Positions 15,558-24,916 of a stretch of 42,980 nt of DNA are shown piece after piece; positions within the stretch are counted from its first letter, which is position 1; every line of letters begins with the position of its first letter. This DNA comes from an uncultured Lachnospiraceae bacterium (GTDB taxonomy: Bacteria > Bacillota > Clostridia > Lachnospirales > Lachnospiraceae). The stretch is from assembly GCA_948688495.1 (NCBI GenBank), contig CAPQSW010000001.1, positions 163,358-206,337 of the forward strand, read 5' to 3'. Both the position numbers and the translations under genes were made by a program. The notes under the pieces were generated by a model that did no database searches, had not been told where the DNA came from, and saw only the letters and a list, made by a program, of their open reading frames with translations.

Positions 15558-16104
15558 TTTCCAGCACCTCATTTCTTAATTGCTTATATGTGTACGATGA
15601 TAATCGACCATGCGTATATTTGCCCAGCAGCTCATTTTTATTGTAAAGGAGAGATAAATTTATTATCATGTTTGCCGGAATAACTTCATCCAGCATATCC
15701 TTTACCATTTCATAATTTCGTTTGCTTTTTAATGCAACCCGGATAACCACAGTATACTGTTCTGGTAAAATTTTCAATTCATATCCGTCTTTTCCGCACA
15801 ACGTTTCCAACTTCTGGCGCAAAGCCTGCGTTGTGTATAGTATTGCATTATTCCATTTTGATAAAATACGGAATTTCCTGTTATCCAATGTGTCTCCATC
15901 CAACGCTTTCAGTTCCAGCATCTTTTCAAACTTTTCTATCCCTTGCTCATCACAATATAGAATGAATAAATTATCTTTGATTGTCTCGGTCAGATCTTCA
16001 AGTGCCTGTATTTCCGGATTCTGCGTCTGCAGGATCTCATACAGTTCTTTATAATTTTGTAAAAAATCCGGGAGATAGGATTTCAGCTCCACATCTCTTT
16101 TCAT
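15499..16104 (-). CDS. Phage baseplate protein, XkdU-like (DUF2313/YmfQ)
   Basis: A 201-residue protein that starts MKRDVELKSYLPDF and carries the family pattern of an N-terminal helical part and a beta-rich middle (DGYELKILPEQYTVVIRVAL). In PBSX and Mu this protein (XkdU, gp48) sits next to baseplate J and completes the wedge. The ATG overlaps the baseplate J stop by four bases and has GGGAGG upstream. Confidence 0.85.
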   Translation of the reverse strand: MKRDVELKSYLPDFLQNYKELYEILQTQNPEIQALEDLTETIKDNLFILYCDEQGIEKFEKMLELKALDGDTLDNRKFRILSKWNNAILYTTQALRQKLETLCGKDGYELKILPEQYTVVIRVALKSKRNYEMVKDMLDEVIPANMIINLSLLYNKNELLGKYTHGRLSSYTYKQLRNEVLENGRKNTKLRLSEAGGRRFL

Positions 16105-17159
16105 GCTGTAACCTCCCCCATCACAGGAATATAATCTTCATCCATAATGATGTTTTCTTCTTTCCCATTCAATGTGATTTCAGTAATATCAATAACTCCC
16201 ATTATTCCTAAAATTCTGGACTCAATCTGGGTTTTTCTGATAACAATTGCCTGTTCCTCCCACCTTTTCCTCAGTTCGTACAAATAGCTGTCAATCACTC
16301 CTGAAATCTGTGTGCCTAACAATTCAAAACTGTAGCCCGTATCATATACAACATTTGCATTCACGTTTACTGTATATTCCTCCGGTGTCTCCACCGTCAC
16401 CACATGTCCGATTGGAGCCAGCCCTATACCGCTGCCATCTTGAGACGGATCAATTTCCTGCTGCACTCTACCCAGAAGATATGAGCTTGCCTTATTATAT
16501 TCAGAATCAAGTATTGTTAATTTTACCGTTCCGCCTCCATTCCACACTGGATAAACCTTTACTGCCCCAACTCCTGGTATCTCTAAAGATTTCTTTTTGT
16601 AATCCTTTATGTTTCCCCCAAATTCCCGGCTCTTAAATGAGGCAAAGTACCTTTCCTTTATGGATTCCGTCTTCTCCTCCTCTGTCCCTGGTGCCAGGAG
16701 CATTGTAAGGACTGCCGTCTCCAATCCTTCTATGTATTCAATAGGTATAAGGTTTCCAAAGACCGTATTTCCTGCTTTTCCTTCCGTCTCGCACTCCAGC
16801 AAGTATTCCCCGTTACCTGCCTTTTCCTTTACCTCATAATTTAAGCCTCCACACCTGAAACGGCTTCCTATCGGAATTTCTATGATCTCGGGTGCAAATT
16901 CACCTTTTAACACGGCCTTCGTTGCAGGGACTGGCGTTATTCCGCGTTCTGCTGCCCGCCGTATAAGGTATTTCCGGGAAGCCGTATCTGCAAATGCCTC
17001 CTTTAAAATCACATCCAACTCAATATACATAAGCTGCATTTCCACAGCAGCCGGAGCCAATGCATCATAAATCAAGGATCCTTCCCTTTTATCCATATCA
17101 TCAGGGACGCGATCCAGCATTCTATCCAATATGTCTTCATATGTGATTTCTTCGTACAC
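16101..17159 (-). CDS. Phage baseplate J/gp47 family protein (XkdT-like)
   Basis: A 352-residue wedge protein. The N-terminal EDILDRMLDRVPDDMDKREGS and the ADTASRKYLIRRAAERGI segment are classic for Baseplate_J; the C-terminal half (GVGAVKVYPVWNGGGTVKL, ITEITLNG) also fits. It links the tail hub to the fibres. GTG start with GGAGGTGG upstream, overlapping the XkdS-like stop. Confidence 0.93.
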   Translation of the reverse strand: MYEEITYEDILDRMLDRVPDDMDKREGSLIYDALAPAAVEMQLMYIELDVILKEAFADTASRKYLIRRAAERGITPVPATKAVLKGEFAPEIIEIPIGSRFRCGGLNYEVKEKAGNGEYLLECETEGKAGNTVFGNLIPIEYIEGLETAVLTMLLAPGTEEEKTESIKERYFASFKSREFGGNIKDYKKKSLEIPGVGAVKVYPVWNGGGTVKLTILDSEYNKASSYLLGRVQQEIDPSQDGSGIGLAPIGHVVTVETPEEYTVNVNANVVYDTGYSFELLGTQISGVIDSYLYELRKRWEEQAIVIRKTQIESRILGIMGVIDITEITLNGKEENIIMDEDYIPVMGEVTA

Positions 17160-17563
17160 TATATATCCACCTCCCTTTCCATCTGCACCATGCCATATAT
17201 CGTATAAATTGTGAATGTTACATGCAGTGAACCCCTTTTCACGGACTCAAATTCAAAATCTGCTACTTCCCTGATTCTGGAATTCTGGGTAAGTGCATCC
17301 GTTATACGGCGTTCCAGTTCCGGACACACGTAAGATATTGGCTCCCCGTATAGATCCATAGTCTCAATACCATAATCCCAGGAGTAAATAATATGCTGGT
17401 AACGCTCTGTGTTTAAAATTTTGAAGGCCGCCTGTTTTACTGCCTCCAATCCATCCACGCACCCCCGGATTCTTTGGTCTGCATTATCCATATAATAGGT
17501 TTTTCCCGGTGCTTCCTCTATTTCAAAATCCAATTCCAGGTCTTCTGCGGCCGAAGGTGTCAT
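17159..17563 (-). CDS. Phage baseplate protein, XkdS-like (DUF2634, gp25 type)
   Basis: 134 residues with the gp25/XkdS pattern: DGLEAVKQAAFKILNTERY, YSWDYGIE, and a closing beta strand region. Gp25-type proteins start sheath assembly on the baseplate. AGGAGG lies 8 bases before the ATG. Confidence 0.88.
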   Translation of the reverse strand: MTPSAAEDLELDFEIEEAPGKTYYMDNADQRIRGCVDGLEAVKQAAFKILNTERYQHIIYSWDYGIETMDLYGEPISYVCPELERRITDALTQNSRIREVADFEFESVKRGSLHVTFTIYTIYGMVQMEREVDI

Positions 17564-17564
17564 G

Positions 17565-18023
17565 TTACATCCCTCCTATCCTGTCCCATACTATATATTT
17601 TTGCCCTCCCTGCTGCCTCAGCATAATTACATTGTCCCCAACAGACAGTGCATTGTGTACGGTAATTTCTTTTTTCCCCGAAATGGTGTGAGCGTGTGAT
17701 GCACCACCTCCCTGCACCTGGAAATTATGGGTGTGCTCTGGGATTCCTCCTGGATCTGTCATTCCCTGTTCTTCCCGGGTTTCCTGGCTGCTGCTTTCAG
17801 TCTGGCAGTTCACTGTCACATATATGTTATGTTCCGTTACATTCCTGCATAGCATCAACTGGGCAGCTCCAAGCAATATTTTCTGTTCCACCCTTATTTT
17901 CAGCGGATTTACAGCTTCCACCGTTCCGTAGCAGATGTTCATCGGCTTTGTAGCGTCCATCGCATCCACCGCTGTCTTTTTCATTGCTTTTACCAGTTCC
18001 ATTGCATCAGGCAATAAAATCAC
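17565..18023 (-). CDS. Phage tail protein, XkdR-like (DUF2577)
   Basis: 152 residues matching DUF2577: MNICYGTVEAVNPLKIRVEQ, a His-rich central part (HTHNF, SHAHTISG) and SVGDNVIMLRQQGGQKYIV near the end. It is an OB-like hub or spike-associated protein. The start is uncertain: GTG at 18023, TTG at 18014 (better spaced from AGAGGGGG) or ATG at 18002. It overlaps the XkdQ-like gene end. Confidence 0.85.
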   Translation of the reverse strand: MILLPDAMELVKAMKKTAVDAMDATKPMNICYGTVEAVNPLKIRVEQKILLGAAQLMLCRNVTEHNIYVTVNCQTESSSQETREEQGMTDPGGIPEHTHNFQVQGGGASHAHTISGKKEITVHNALSVGDNVIMLRQQGGQKYIVWDRIGGM

Positions 18024-18999
18024 CCCCTCTGAGTGTCAAATCCATCCAATGTTCATTTTCTTTGTATATATGCCTGCACTTTTCCACAAGCATGAAATTC
18101 CTGACCTTTGTACCTCCAAGATTTAGGTTAACTGCCACCATGCTTCCGGCGCGTACCCGATTATCGCCGAATGCATTCGTTATTTTCAAGCTCCTCGCCT
18201 TATGGTTGTACAATTTTAGTAAAGCGTCCGCCTTCGCCTTGCCGTCTTCTCCTTCTTTCAAAACATCAAAATACTGTAGAATGCCCCATCTGTTGATATT
18301 TGCTCTGTCCTGTGCAATGTATACTTCACGTTTTCCACTATCCTTATTATCATAGGCCAGCTTTATCTTGTTATAGGTATCATCATCAATAGAAGATGTA
18401 TATTCAAAGTTTTCCCCTGCCTCGGCATCAACCAGCAGATATTTTTCCTTTCTGTGCACATACATATTGGATATGTTTTTCAATGTAAGCTTGCCGAAAT
18501 CATCATATAGTACATACATTTCTTTCCGGTTTTCCAATGTAAGATCCAAGGCATTTTCCATCATTTCCAGAAGGGATGTGTTCTCCTCGATCCTGGATGG
18601 TATGATATATCCAGTATTTTCTAATTTTCCAACTTTTAGTGCAAAATCGCTGGCAATCATTTTTAAAAATTGGTCTGCAGTCTTATTTTCGTATACCCTG
18701 GTGTCTTTGTTGCTCAGGTATCGGATCTGGTCATACGCGGTTACTTTTACGCGCTGTACCTTTCCTTCCTTCTTGGAACTTTGCTGCTTAAATACGAACC
18801 CGTAAAAGATTTTCCTGCCATCCACCCTGAGCCTTACCGGGTTTCCTTCTGAGATCTTCAAATTGCTATCCTTTAAGACTTCAAAAGACAGCCTGCCTGG
18901 CGCTCCCCTACGCCCTGTGCTCCATTCAATTCCTTCCAATACTGCAGGTTCATAAATCCTCGTACCCTTTTCGTTGCCTATCAACAATTCTATTTTCAT
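18007..18999 (-). CDS. Phage tail hub protein, XkdQ-like (gpD/gp27 type)
   Basis: 330 residues matching the YqbQ/XkdQ family: PGRLSFEVLKDSNLKISEG near the start, the KTADQFLKMIA segment in the middle, and the closing GTKVRNFMLVEKCRHIY. It forms the trimeric hub at the tail tip through which DNA passes. AGGAG 7 bases before the ATG. Confidence 0.92.
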   Translation of the reverse strand: MKIELLIGNEKGTRIYEPAVLEGIEWSTGRRGAPGRLSFEVLKDSNLKISEGNPVRLRVDGRKIFYGFVFKQQSSKKEGKVQRVKVTAYDQIRYLSNKDTRVYENKTADQFLKMIASDFALKVGKLENTGYIIPSRIEENTSLLEMMENALDLTLENRKEMYVLYDDFGKLTLKNISNMYVHRKEKYLLVDAEAGENFEYTSSIDDDTYNKIKLAYDNKDSGKREVYIAQDRANINRWGILQYFDVLKEGEDGKAKADALLKLYNHKARSLKITNAFGDNRVRAGSMVAVNLNLGGTKVRNFMLVEKCRHIYKENEHWMDLTLRGGDFIA

Positions 19000-19009
19000 G
19001 ATACATCTC

Positions 19010-19732
19010 CTATACCGGTGGTATGGTAAGCACCTGTCCCGGGTAGATCAGATTGGGATTTCCCCCAATAATTGCCTGGTTGGCATTATAGATAACTGTG
19101 TACAGGGAACCGTTCCCGTAAAACCTTTTCGCAATGTTCCACAGACAGTCCCCTTTTACAACCGTGTATGATTGGGCGGCTGCAGGGGCCGGCGAATTAT
19201 CCGTCTCTCTTGTCTTTTTTACCACTGCCAGCCTCTTATTTTTCTTTATCTTCACTGTCCTGGTCCCATAATCCCGGTACTGTTTCAGTTTAATTTTTAC
19301 TCTCAGATCAAATCCCTCTTTCGCATCCTCAGTAATGGTATAATCTTCCAGCGACACGCGGATGTTTGTGTCAAACAGCGGGAGCCCATTAGGCATGTAT
19401 CTTGATACAATAAATCGGAACGGTTTTCTGCTTGTTTTTAGTTTTTCAAAGTAATTCAGGAAATACGGAGCCTTCCTGAACTTTCCCTTGTAGGACGCAA
19501 ACGGATATTTCACCTGCGGTATCAGGAATTCAAATTCAATATCTGTCAGCCCCGCTTTTTTCAGAAGATTCACTTCTCCCTCATTCATCAAGGTTACCGT
19601 ATCATTCGCATTATTGATCTTAATCTGCAGTTTTTCTGGCGGTATGGGAAGCATACGCTTCCCTATGTAAAAATCGTACCCCCCTTCCTGCAGCATAATT
19701 CTTCTCAGACGATCGTACTCATTATTTGTCAT
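19010..19732 (-). CDS. LysM-domain tail protein, XkdP-like
   Basis: 240 residues. The first 130 form the XkdP/YqbP tail domain (LPIPPEKLQIKINNAND, TDIEFEFLIPQVKYPF). After a Pro/Ala linker, residues 188-240 are a LysM domain (YTVVKGDCLWNIAKRFYG, NPNLIYPGQVLTIP) that can bind peptidoglycan. It is thought to anchor the tail tip in the wall during injection. Its ATG overlaps the tape measure stop. Confidence 0.93.
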   Translation of the reverse strand: MTNNEYDRLRRIMLQEGGYDFYIGKRMLPIPPEKLQIKINNANDTVTLMNEGEVNLLKKAGLTDIEFEFLIPQVKYPFASYKGKFRKAPYFLNYFEKLKTSRKPFRFIVSRYMPNGLPLFDTNIRVSLEDYTITEDAKEGFDLRVKIKLKQYRDYGTRTVKIKKNKRLAVVKKTRETDNSPAPAAAQSYTVVKGDCLWNIAKRFYGNGSLYTVIYNANQAIIGGNPNLIYPGQVLTIPPV

Positions 19733-22401
19733 CAGCCATGCACTCCTTCCGTTATAATTGCAGCTGCCTCCTTTACCGCATCCGTCAATCCCGTAACAAC
19801 TCCGTCCAAGTCCATTCCTCCTGAGACATTATTGTTGTTGGTCTGGTCGATATGGATTTCCGCTACGGTATATCTGTTTACCGTTTCCTGTTCCGCAAGG
19901 TCCCTAAGGTATTTCAGTTCTTCCTGTGTTACGCTCACGGAATCTTTGATATCCGATATATTCCCTGCTGCACCGCTTCCATCTATACCGTCTGCAATGC
20001 CTCCGCCATACCCGCTTCCGTCTGTGCCTCCTCCATACCCGCTTCCATAATCCTTCTGCTGTGGGATTTCCGGCATTTTTGGATTTTTGAACCCATCAAG
20101 CAGCCCTGATACTTTATCCGATATGCCGTCTCCCCAGGATACCCCTGCGTTAAATGCATCTTTCGCCCATCCGCTGCCAAATGCATCAAATGTATTCATT
20201 CCTTTATCAAACGCCGCCCCGATATTGTTATATTCCCGTTTGCTGCCGGACCAGGCATTTGCCTTTGATGCATACTCATCTGCCGCAGATGCGATTCCCG
20301 AATAATCAAATTCCACAAACGGAAGCTTGTTCAGTTCTGCTGCAATCCTGCTGATGACACTGCAGGCAGTCGATAGCAGATTGTAGAAAAACGCCTGCAC
20401 ACTGCATATAGAATTATAGAAAGCAAACATTATGTTCTGTGTCAGCGCTGATATTGCGAACCCGATGCCAAGCGCAATATTTGCAACACTTAGTCCCAGA
20501 TTTTTGAAAAACTGTATCACTACATTGATTCCACCGCACATCACGCCGAAACCTGAGTTTGCAACGCCTGTCATCTTTGCTATTGCGCTGCATACCGCAT
20601 AAATTATAGCAATCAGTGCCAGTATGAGCATAATGATCCATACAAGGGGGCAGGCGTACATTGCACCATTCAGTCCATTCTGTGCGGCTATTTCTGCCGC
20701 TGTTGCCGTTGTGAGTGTTCCTGTTGCTGCTGCATGCGCCATCTGTGCTGCTGCCATAATAAAATGGATGCCTTGGCCGACTGCAGTTATTATATTTACT
20801 GACAGCTGCGCACCGTAATAAACTGCCAATGCGCCGGCTACCCCATATATAATGGGTGAAATCCATGACCAGTTATCAGTGATGAAACTTCCGCCCTCAC
20901 CCATCAGATCAAAAATCTGCAGTACCGCATCCGCCAGCGCTGCCATGGCCTCCATTGCTCCATTCGCAAATGCCTGGAATCCTTCACTGTTTGCAAGCTG
21001 GTTGATTCGCTGTAATACCGGCTGAAAATTTATCAGTGCTGTATTCTGCATAGACTGCCATACCTGCCCCCAGGTCATAGGCATCTGTGAAAATTCAGCG
21101 TTTATTTCATCGGACGCTGCAAAGATTGCCGCTTTTACGATGTCCGCTGTAATCTGCCCTTCTGATGCCATGTCCCGGATGGCCCCCATGGGCTCTCCCA
21201 TATAATCCGCAATATTCTGTATCAGGTTCGGAGCCTGTTCAAAAATACTGTTCAACTCATCCCCACGCAGAACGCCAGATCCAAGCGCCTGCGACAGTTG
21301 GAGCGTGGCATTCGCTGATTCCTGAGTGGATGCCCCTGCAATTGTCATTTGTTTTTGGATTAAATTGGCAAAATCCACGACCTCCGCACTGCTGCCAAAT
21401 GCATCACCAGCATTGTTCCCGAACCGGGCAACCACATCGGCCATCTTGCCAAAGGAGCCCCTGGCATCCTGTGCTGCCATATATGCCATGTCCACAAGTT
21501 CCTGCGTGGACTGCATCCCATCATTCATAAGGCTTAGCCGCGCTGTGGTCTGGGTCAGATCGTCCGATATGTCTAATATATTTCCTATGCCCTGGATGCT
21601 TATGTATGCCGCAGCCACGTGCTCGATGGTCCTCATGAGGTTTTCCGCCTCACCGGTCCCATCCCGTATCTGCTGGTTGAACTGTCCCTGTGCATCCACG
21701 TTGTCCCTGATGTACTGCTCTGTCCCACCGATTATCTGCGACAGCCTTAAATATGCGCTGTTCGCAGCCGAAACGTCCATGCCCTGCAATGCCTGGTTCA
21801 GTTCCTCCTGTCTCTGTGCGGCGAGATTTAACTGTGCGTACATCTGCTCAAGCTCTGCATTCGCCACGTCTGTCCCTATGTTCATCGGGTTATTCTCGAT
21901 CTGCCGGATTCTTTCATGGATGTTATCCATGCGCACAGCAATGCTGTTCAGATCCTGGAATGCCCCTGGGGGCAGAAAGTCCATGTAAAGCGCCTGTCTT
22001 GCGATCTCATCCTGTGTACTGCGGAGCTGTCCCATTATTGTGTCCGTGCGCTGCGCCTCCTGCCTGAATCGCTCCATCCCGCTTCCCCCGAACACTTCCA
22101 TGCTGTCCGGTTCCCATGTTGATGCCGGCACTACAGGGGGGACCGGATTATATTCCGTAGTTGGTGCCGGCACTGCAGGCGGTGCCGGAGCATTCTCCAT
22201 AGCGGCATTCATTTCCATCATGGCTTCCGTTGCCTGGTTAATGCTGTCCCTGGCAGCATCCAGCGAAGACACATCCACGCCCGCACCCATAGCCTGCTGC
22301 ATGTCGTACATTGCCCCTATCGCAGAATTTACAGAATCCATAATGCCAAACATAACGCCGCTGAAATTATCCTGCAGCTGTATTCCTGTCTGTACATACA
22401 C
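19732..22401 (-). CDS. Tail tape measure protein
   Basis: An 889-residue protein that sets tail length and probably forms the DNA path into the cell. A Pro/Ala linker near residues 70-95 is followed by a coiled-coil-rich part. The TIGR02675-like core lies at about 260-460 (DDLTQTTARLSLMNDGMQST, SGVLRGDELNSIFEQAPNLI). Two hydrophobic stretches (about 515-560 and 585-615) follow, and then a Gly/Tyr-rich tail (GYGGGTDGSGYGGG). GTG start with AAAGGAG upstream. It begins just after the frameshifted chaperone frame ends (22408). Confidence 0.92.
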   Translation of the reverse strand: MYVQTGIQLQDNFSGVMFGIMDSVNSAIGAMYDMQQAMGAGVDVSSLDAARDSINQATEAMMEMNAAMENAPAPPAVPAPTTEYNPVPPVVPASTWEPDSMEVFGGSGMERFRQEAQRTDTIMGQLRSTQDEIARQALYMDFLPPGAFQDLNSIAVRMDNIHERIRQIENNPMNIGTDVANAELEQMYAQLNLAAQRQEELNQALQGMDVSAANSAYLRLSQIIGGTEQYIRDNVDAQGQFNQQIRDGTGEAENLMRTIEHVAAAYISIQGIGNILDISDDLTQTTARLSLMNDGMQSTQELVDMAYMAAQDARGSFGKMADVVARFGNNAGDAFGSSAEVVDFANLIQKQMTIAGASTQESANATLQLSQALGSGVLRGDELNSIFEQAPNLIQNIADYMGEPMGAIRDMASEGQITADIVKAAIFAASDEINAEFSQMPMTWGQVWQSMQNTALINFQPVLQRINQLANSEGFQAFANGAMEAMAALADAVLQIFDLMGEGGSFITDNWSWISPIIYGVAGALAVYYGAQLSVNIITAVGQGIHFIMAAAQMAHAAATGTLTTATAAEIAAQNGLNGAMYACPLVWIIMLILALIAIIYAVCSAIAKMTGVANSGFGVMCGGINVVIQFFKNLGLSVANIALGIGFAISALTQNIMFAFYNSICSVQAFFYNLLSTACSVISRIAAELNKLPFVEFDYSGIASAADEYASKANAWSGSKREYNNIGAAFDKGMNTFDAFGSGWAKDAFNAGVSWGDGISDKVSGLLDGFKNPKMPEIPQQKDYGSGYGGGTDGSGYGGGIADGIDGSGAAGNISDIKDSVSVTQEELKYLRDLAEQETVNRYTVAEIHIDQTNNNNVSGGMDLDGVVTGLTDAVKEAAAIITEGVHG

Positions 22402-22407
22402 CGCAAA

Positions 22408-23027
22408 TCATCTCCTTTTGTTCGCCTGTGCCTCCGCTTTTTTCTTTTCTTTTTTGTCATTTTCCGCTTTGATGTCAATTGCTGCTATAATAAAGGCCTT
22501 TTCCTGGCTGTCCATGTCCAAAAAGGCAGATGGAAGGATATGTAATTTATGCAGGGCGTAGTATGCATAGTTCGCCTCCGTATCCCCGCCCTTTATGAGT
22601 TTTTTGCCACTTTCACCTTCTCGTCCATACTTTCCTCAAAGCCCTGGAACCTGCTCAGCCATGCCGAAAATTTCTGGTATTCCCCTGCATCGTCCACCAT
22701 GGCATACACCAGTTCTTCCGGCGTCATTACGCCGTAGGAATCCTGAAGCTCCTTATCGAACAAATCCGGGAAGACCGTTGATTTCACAATTGTCTCCACC
22801 AGATACTTAGGAGAATTTAATTTGGGACGGAACATATTCGGCTTTCCTGTCACAGGTACTTCAATGGTACAGAATTCCCTTATATCCTCGTTTTCTTTTG
22901 ATGTGATATGCCTGAACTCCCATTCCAGCGGTTTTCCGTTTTCATCTACGAGACTTTCCGTTGGTGCATACTTCCCATTTTCCTTTGGAATTTTGTTTGC
23001 CTTCATGAATTTTTTAAAATTTGACAT
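22408..23027 (-). CDS. Tail assembly chaperone fusion made by -1 frameshift (gpGT type)
   Basis: The long product: 143 residues from the chaperone frame, then a -1 shift at 22599-22605, then 63 residues (KGGDTEANYAYYALHKLHIL, then a Lys/Glu-rich end) to a TGA at 22408. It is 206 residues in all. The second frame has no start codon with a ribosome site after the shift, and its sequence is protein-like. In lambda-type systems the fused form brings the tape measure and tail tube together, and the ratio to the short form matters. It ends 7 bases before the tape measure start. Confidence 0.88.
22593..23027 (-). CDS. Tail assembly chaperone, XkdN-like (short form)
   Basis: 144 residues, SNFKKFMKANKIPKENGKY to KVKVAKNS. 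It matches the XkdN/phage tail assembly chaperone family found between the tail tube and tape measure genes. It ends at TAA two codons after the slippery site. GGGAGG precedes the ATG. Confidence 0.9.
   Translation of the reverse strand: MSNFKKFMKANKIPKENGKYAPTESLVDENGKPLEWEFRHITSKENEDIREFCTIEVPVTGKPNMFRPKLNSPKYLVETIVKSTVFPDLFDKELQDSYGVMTPEELVYAMVDDAGEYQKFSAWLSRFQGFEESMDEKVKVAKNS
22599..22605 (-). other. Programmed -1 frameshift site A-AAA-AAC
   Basis: In the zero frame the codons read GCA AAA AAC TCA TAA, placing the ideal heptamer A-AAA-AAC in register. Six bases later an AGGGCG...CGCCCT pairing gives a possible stimulatory stem. Position and context match tail chaperone frameshifts in many phages. 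Confidence 0.88.
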
Positions 23028-23055
23028 TCTGTTCTTCCTCCCTTTTTATTGTGAG

Positions 23056-23100
23056 GCAGCTGGCCCCGCACGTATGTTATTCCGCACAGGGACCTGCTGC
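23056..23100 (-). other. Hairpin between tail tube and chaperone genes
   Basis: Arms 23056-23067 and 23089-23100 form a 12-base GC-rich stem with one mismatch and one G-U pair on the minus-strand RNA. It starts right after the tube stop and lacks a T-run. It may slow polymerase or protect the 3' end of the abundant sheath/tube mRNA. Confidence 0.5.
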
Positions 23101-23592
23101 TTAATTGGCTGCAAATCCTATTAGTTCCTTGAATTTTTCCGGCATTGTGAAATCATCAAACGTGAAATCCACATCTTCCTCTAAGTAATCTGCATCAGCA
23201 TCAAACTTTGCCAGGAGGCCCCCATCCATATTGCAGTCCTTGAGGACGACCGTCTGCCTCCCCACACTGCTTGTCGGGTCCTCGTTAGTAATCTGCATTT
23301 CAAAATACGTGTCTCGCCCTGTATCTTTGTAATCCACCATCATCTCCCGGAAAACGCTTGTATTATAATGCATCGTACACGAACCGGTCCCTTCCCATCC
23401 AGTCGCTTTATTGCCCTTCCCGGTTTTTCCTAAAATCGGCACCTGTTTTTTGGTCTTTTTAAACTTCGCCTCCACATTGATTGCCTGCATAAGATTATAG
23501 CGACGTTTGCCAACTGTAACAAAGCATTCCGCAAGCGCAGCAGAGATTGTGTCCTTTGCTGTCATTGTCACATTCTGTCCTATCTGCTCCAT
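23101..23592 (-). CDS. Phage tail tube protein, XkdM-like
   Basis: 163 residues with the XkdM signature: GKRRYNLMQAINVEAKFKK, WEGTGSCTMHYNTSVFREMM and a long beta-rich end. It polymerises into the inner tube. AAGGAGG precedes the ATG. It directly follows the sheath gene. Confidence 0.93.
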   Translation of the reverse strand: MEQIGQNVTMTAKDTISAALAECFVTVGKRRYNLMQAINVEAKFKKTKKQVPILGKTGKGNKATGWEGTGSCTMHYNTSVFREMMVDYKDTGRDTYFEMQITNEDPTSSVGRQTVVLKDCNMDGGLLAKFDADADYLEEDVDFTFDDFTMPEKFKELIGFAAN

Positions 23593-23607
23593 CCGATTTC
23601 CTCCTTC

Positions 23608-24915
23608 CTACGCCACCTGGGTCGTAATATATAATTTGCTCATGGTGTTTACAATTGTAATATTACTGTTCACCACAACGGATTTCTTTCCTTTGCCAGC
23701 CTCAACAGATACATCCGAATCAGAAAATCCCTCAATAGCCCTCATTTTCTGCAGTTCCTGGCGGATTTTCACAAGATCGGACCAGAGAGAAATTCTCCCC
23801 GCATTGTCGTTTGGCATTCTGCCATTGTATTTTTCGTTGAACAGCACCGCATCATCATTCCCAATCTGGTCAATAACACGGATGGTCTGATTGTCTTTAA
23901 AAATGTCTCCGCAGCCATCCGTGACCGTTGTCATGCTGTTAATATCTTCTAACACTCTAATTTCCATGTTGACCTTATGCAGGACAAATTCGCCATCTTT
24001 CAAACATTTCTTCAACTGTTCCTGTGAATAATCAGCATCAACCTCAAAGGAGCCGTCATACACTTTATTCTGGCAAGATTTATTCACGGCACATCCACTT
24101 TGCGCACCGGTTACCCAATAGACAAGACTTGCCTCGCTCCATCCTTCGTCCAGCGTCCTGTTCTTCACGTTGATGACGCCCAGATAATCCGCGGCCAGAT
24201 TGTACAGAGCAAGCTGTGATTTGATGCCGAGCTCCTCGCGCATTCTCCGGTTGAACGCCGCATACATGTTCTTCGTGACCTCGTCCGTCACCACGACGCC
24301 CATGGTATTGTAAACATAAGACTCTATCTTTTCCTGGTACGCCTTATGCGCTGTCCCGTCCACTGTCCCATTCGTGCCTCCTGACATAGGCGTGGACGCT
24401 GTCACCACAAGTTCTGCATCCGTCTTGAATGCCACGTAGTCATTCGCGGCAAGTTCCTGCGCACTTGAAACGGTCTGCGAATCCACCTCGGTCAGCCCGA
24501 GATAGGTCTTCACTTCATATTCCCTGGGGTCATCCACAGTCGCCTGTATGACGGTTTTCAAATCATTTCCGCGTACCCCGCCATGCAATGCAACCGCAAA
24601 GTCATTGGATGCCTTTATGCCTCCTCCGTTCAGCCTATATGCATACAAGGTACTTGCGCCCTTAAATAAATCGCGGATGCCCTTCATCTTATCATGTTCC
24701 TGTCCATAGCCAAAAATCTTCATGCTGTCCTTTTCAAAATCCTCCCTGGTAACTTCAAACACCATGCCTTCCCTGCCCCAGTCCAGCTCAAGGGGCATGG
24801 TGACAACCCCCCTGTCGGATAGCGCCTGGGACGCCTTGGCAATCGATACAAAATTTGCATACACACCAGGGAGTACCTTATTCTGTTCCGTAAAACTTCC
24901 TCCGCCTAAAGCCAT
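23608..24915 (-). CDS. Phage tail sheath protein, XkdK-like
   Basis: A 435-residue contractile sheath subunit. The N-terminus (LGGGSFTEQNKVLPGVYANF), the middle (YNTMGVVVTDEVTKNMYAAF, SCAVNKS-like) and the C-terminal INSMTTVTDGCGDIFKDNQ and DLVKIRQELQKM region are typical for the PBSX/XkdK family. Its presence shows a contractile (myovirus-type) tail. Confidence 0.95.
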   Translation of the reverse strand: MALGGGSFTEQNKVLPGVYANFVSIAKASQALSDRGVVTMPLELDWGREGMVFEVTREDFEKDSMKIFGYGQEHDKMKGIRDLFKGASTLYAYRLNGGGIKASNDFAVALHGGVRGNDLKTVIQATVDDPREYEVKTYLGLTEVDSQTVSSAQELAANDYVAFKTDAELVVTASTPMSGGTNGTVDGTAHKAYQEKIESYVYNTMGVVVTDEVTKNMYAAFNRRMREELGIKSQLALYNLAADYLGVINVKNRTLDEGWSEASLVYWVTGAQSGCAVNKSCQNKVYDGSFEVDADYSQEQLKKCLKDGEFVLHKVNMEIRVLEDINSMTTVTDGCGDIFKDNQTIRVIDQIGNDDAVLFNEKYNGRMPNDNAGRISLWSDLVKIRQELQKMRAIEGFSDSDVSVEAGKGKKSVVVNSNITIVNTMSKLYITTQVA

Positions 24916-24916
24916 G

